This document shows, one piece after another, positions 62,061-64,000 of a stretch of 64,000 nt of DNA. The DNA is taken from positions 124,001 through 188,000 of the forward strand of contig JACRPO010000009.1 in the NCBI GenBank assembly GCA_016223165.1, read 5' to 3'. The stretch comes from Burkholderiales bacterium (GTDB lineage: Bacteria > Pseudomonadota > Gammaproteobacteria > Burkholderiales > Burkholderiaceae_C). Numbering within the stretch: the first letter of the stretch is position 1; every line of letters begins with the position of its first letter. The notes beneath the pieces were generated by a model, which made no database searches, was not told the DNA's origin, and saw nothing but the letters and a program-made list of their open reading frames with translations. A program made the position numbers and the translations under genes.

Positions 62061-62154
62061 GCGGCCGCGGGGCCACACGCAGCGCCGTGCGGCCGCGCTA
62101 GCATCGCCGGCGCCGTCCACCTCGGGCGGCGCACAGGTCGAGGCGAGGAACACA

Positions 62155-63630
62155 GTGGCCACAGTGGCAAGAGCGGGCTGGCTCGAGTGGCTGGTAGTGA
62201 TCGTGGGAGCCCTGCTGCTCCTCGGCTCGCCGCGCCTCACGCACAGTGCCGAGTGCCCTTCGCGCTTTCGCATCGCGTTTGCGGACGGTTCGAGTTCCTG
62301 CCTGAGCGACCACGCGCTTGCGCACGACGACGTGGTGGGCCAGTTCGGGGCCGACGTGCGCCGTGTCGCGCCTCCGAACGGCTACTACGCCATCGCCACC
62401 ACGCCCAGGCTGCCGCAATGCAAGCGCGCGGTCGGCATGGGCACCTTGGACGTCACGCTCGCCGCGCCGGCGCTGACCGCCGACGCCGCTTCGCGCGGCG
62501 AGAAGGCCGTGCGGGATTGCCGCCTGCGCACCCGCGGCGCCACGGAGGAGTGCCGTTGCCGGCTGATCCTGGTGGACGGCCGCTCGCCGCTCACGCGGGC
62601 CGAGTTCGCGCGATATGCCGACGCGGCGCCCGCCGTGGCCGCCGCGCCGGCAGCGCCCGCAACCTCGACCACCCCGAGCAACCCGCCGACGACCACGGCG
62701 ACGACGACGCCGACCACCGCCCCGACCACGCCGACCTCCGCCACGCCGACCTCCGCCACGCCCGGCCCCGCGGCCGTCTCGCCGGTGCCCGCGGCTGCCC
62801 CGTCTGGCAGCGCGGTCGGCCCCGTCCGGCCGACGGCCACGGCCGAGGAGATCGCGGCGTTGAACCGGCGCGTGGACGAGCTGCAGGCCGCCCTCGCCCG
62901 CCCCCCGTCCACCACCGCCGAGCCGGTGCGCGCGAGGCAGCGGGCGCGCGCGCTCGTCATCGGCAACGGCCGCTATGCCCACCTCGGCACGTTGCCCAAC
63001 CCGAAGCGCGATGCCGAGGCCATCGCCGCCAAGCTGCGCGGTTTCGGCATCGAGGTCGACCTGCATCTCGACACCGACCGCCCGGCACTCGTGCGGGCGC
63101 TCGCGGCGTTCCAGGCGCGCGCCGCGGGCTACGACGTGAACATCCTCTTCTACGCCGGCCACGGGCTGCAGGTGGCGGGCATCAACTACATCGTGCCGGT
63201 GGAGATGAACGCCGAGGGCGCCACCGTCGGCGCGGTCAAGCTCAACGGCGTCTCGCTCGACGACGCGCTCGACTACCTGCCGGCGGCCACGCGCCTGGTC
63301 TTCCTCGACGCCTGCCGCGACAACCCGATCGCGCGCTCGCTGCGCAGCACGCGCAGCGGCGCGGGCGTCGGGCTGGCGCCGGTCTCCACGGTGAGCGGCA
63401 CGCTGCTGTCCTACGCCACGCGCGACGGCTCCACGGCCGAGGACGGCACGGGCACCAACAGCCCCTACACGACGGCGCTGCTGCGGCACCTCGATGCCGA
63501 CGAAGACATCGCGCTCGTCCTGCGCCGCGTGCGGCAGGCCGTGCTGCAGGCCACCGGGCAGCGGCAGGAGCCGTGGGAGTACGGCTCGCTGGTCGGCGAG
63601 CAGCTGGTGCTGTCGCGGCTGGCGCGCTGA
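62155..63630 (+). CDS. Exported caspase-fold (peptidase C14) protein
   Basis: 491 aa. Start GTG at 62155 with GAGGAA upstream. The N-terminal hydrophobic segment (WLEWLVVIVGALLLLGS) is a signal peptide or anchor. Residues 30-155 are a Cys-containing domain of unknown type (ECPSRFRIAFADGSSSC; VRDCRLRTRGATEECRCRL). A Thr/Pro/Ala linker (about 165-240) contains a 15-bp repeat, then a short coiled coil. The caspase domain (about 258-490) has RALVIGNGRYAHL, catalytic H336 in ILFYAGHG and C387 in VFLDACRDNP. It resembles the small secreted caspase-like proteins of beta-proteobacteria. Confidence 0.92.
   Translation: MATVARAGWLEWLVVIVGALLLLGSPRLTHSAECPSRFRIAFADGSSSCLSDHALAHDDVVGQFGADVRRVAPPNGYYAIATTPRLPQCKRAVGMGTLDVTLAAPALTADAASRGEKAVRDCRLRTRGATEECRCRLILVDGRSPLTRAEFARYADAAPAVAAAPAAPATSTTPSNPPTTTATTTPTTAPTTPTSATPTSATPGPAAVSPVPAAAPSGSAVGPVRPTATAEEIAALNRRVDELQAALARPPSTTAEPVRARQRARALVIGNGRYAHLGTLPNPKRDAEAIAAKLRGFGIEVDLHLDTDRPALVRALAAFQARAAGYDVNILFYAGHGLQVAGINYIVPVEMNAEGATVGAVKLNGVSLDDALDYLPAATRLVFLDACRDNPIARSLRSTRSGAGVGLAPVSTVSGTLLSYATRDGSTAEDGTGTNSPYTTALLRHLDADEDIALVLRRVRQAVLQATGQRQEPWEYGSLVGEQLVLSRLAR
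62731..62760 (+). repeat. 15-bp tandem repeat in the caspase-fold gene linker
   Basis: CCGACCTCCGCCACG occurs twice exactly within a Thr/Pro-rich linker (reads TPTSATPTSATP). Confidence 0.85.
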
Positions 63631-63746
63631 CCGTCGCCCTGCGTGAGGCCGTCCACGGTGGCGGCCGGCATTTGCTGCACCGCCGCATGAGGTTCAGGGT
63701 TTCCACTTAGGATGCGCGATGGCACTCCTCGCGGGGCGCCCGGCGC

Positions 63747-64000
63747 ATGAACCCCAGACCCATCAACTTCCGCACCCTCGACCTCAACCTGTTGCGTGTC
63801 TTCAACGAGGTGATGGTCGAGCGCAACGTCACGCGCGCGGCCGAGCGGCTGGCCATGTCGCAGCCGGCGGTGAGCAACGCCCTGCGCCGCCTGCGCCAGG
63901 CCACGCATGCCGAGCTCTTCGTGCCCACGTCCACCGGCGTCATGCCCACGGCGCAGGCGCAGGCGCTGTGGCCGGTGGTGCGCCAGGCGCTGGCCAGCCT
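63747..64000 (+). CDS. LysR-family regulator, cut by window edge
   Basis: The first 84 codons of a LysR-type regulator: FRTLDLNLLRVFNEVMVERN, then VTRAAERLAMSQPAVSNALR, RLRQATHAELFV, the standard winged HTH. The phrase DLNLLRVFNEVMVERNVTRAA is typical of the NodD/PcaQ-like branch. The effector domain and any neighbours lie beyond the right edge, so its target is unknown. Confidence 0.92.
   Translation, partial: MNPRPINFRTLDLNLLRVFNEVMVERNVTRAAERLAMSQPAVSNALRRLRQATHAELFVPTSTGVMPTAQAQALWPVVRQALAS

Noticed and set aside
58190..63630. Caspase genes as an anti-phage defence system
   Set aside because: Both proteins begin with export signals and lack nucleotide-sensing, TIR, NLR or effector partners nearby, so a cytoplasmic defence role is not supported.
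1..64000. tRNA, rRNA, riboswitch or replication-origin sequences
   Set aside because: Reading the gaps showed no cloverleaf, rRNA-like, riboswitch-like or DnaA-box cluster sequence that I could defend; a covariance-model search would be decisive.

Overview
The window is very GC-rich and densely coded on both strands, with short intergenic gaps. The repertoire points to a free-living beta-proteobacterium of the Burkholderiales: three Bug-family (TctC-type) solute-binding proteins with no TctA/TctB permease, a TRAP transporter, GlxA/AraC, LysR, MarR and LacI regulators, a cytochrome b561, a RecBCD set in the order recC-recB-recD, and GTG/TTG starts behind good Shine-Dalgarno sites. No rRNA, tRNA, CRISPR array, complete insertion sequence or prophage was seen. 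Assignment below order level is not possible from the sequence alone.

Layout. 1-4 kb: TRAP transporter (DctQM fusion, cut by the left edge, and DctP) divergent from a LacI repressor, with two LacI-type palindromes between them. 4-6.4 kb: a DJ-1/PfpI protein divergent from a GlxA-type regulator, plus a small reductase-gene remnant. 6.4-9.4 kb: O-methyltransferase, Bug protein, cytochrome b561. 9.4-12.6 kb: MarR regulator divergent from a sulfatase-Bug operon. 12.7-18.5 kb: a PilJ-domain membrane protein, a BACON-repeat lipoprotein and an FHA-lytic transglycosylase fusion. 18.5-24.5 kb: methyltransferase, an MFS carrier flanked by two decayed genes (DUF4143 ATPase, RelE/ParE toxin), and a large unrecognised membrane protein. 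24.6-24.85 kb: a 268-bp nested inverted-repeat element. 24.8-27.7 kb: LysE exporter, a tightly overlapping AraC-VOC-DUF1801 operon, TonB. 27.8-34.8 kb: a second sulfatase locus (two sulfatases, Bug protein, GH43-like lipoprotein) divergent from a LysR regulator. 34.9-46.5 kb: MATE pump and recCBD. 46.5-51 kb: small secreted or lipoprotein genes, an SGNH-like lipoprotein, a GVxG-repeat protein, a DUF1801 protein. 51-58 kb: a secreted glycerophosphodiesterase divergent from a membrane patatin, then 6-phosphogluconate dehydrogenase and a VOC protein. 58-63.6 kb: two exported caspase-fold proteins flanking thymidine kinase. The right edge cuts a LysR gene.

How the genes work together. Two separate loci pair sulfatases with a Bug binding protein and a dedicated regulator, which suggests uptake and desulfation of sulfated organic compounds. 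The patatin/GDPD pair could degrade phospholipids in two steps. A recurring oddity is short tandem repeats of many different sequences, mostly in units that are multiples of 3 bp, inserted in linkers of proteins (notably RecB and RecD) and in intergenic DNA.
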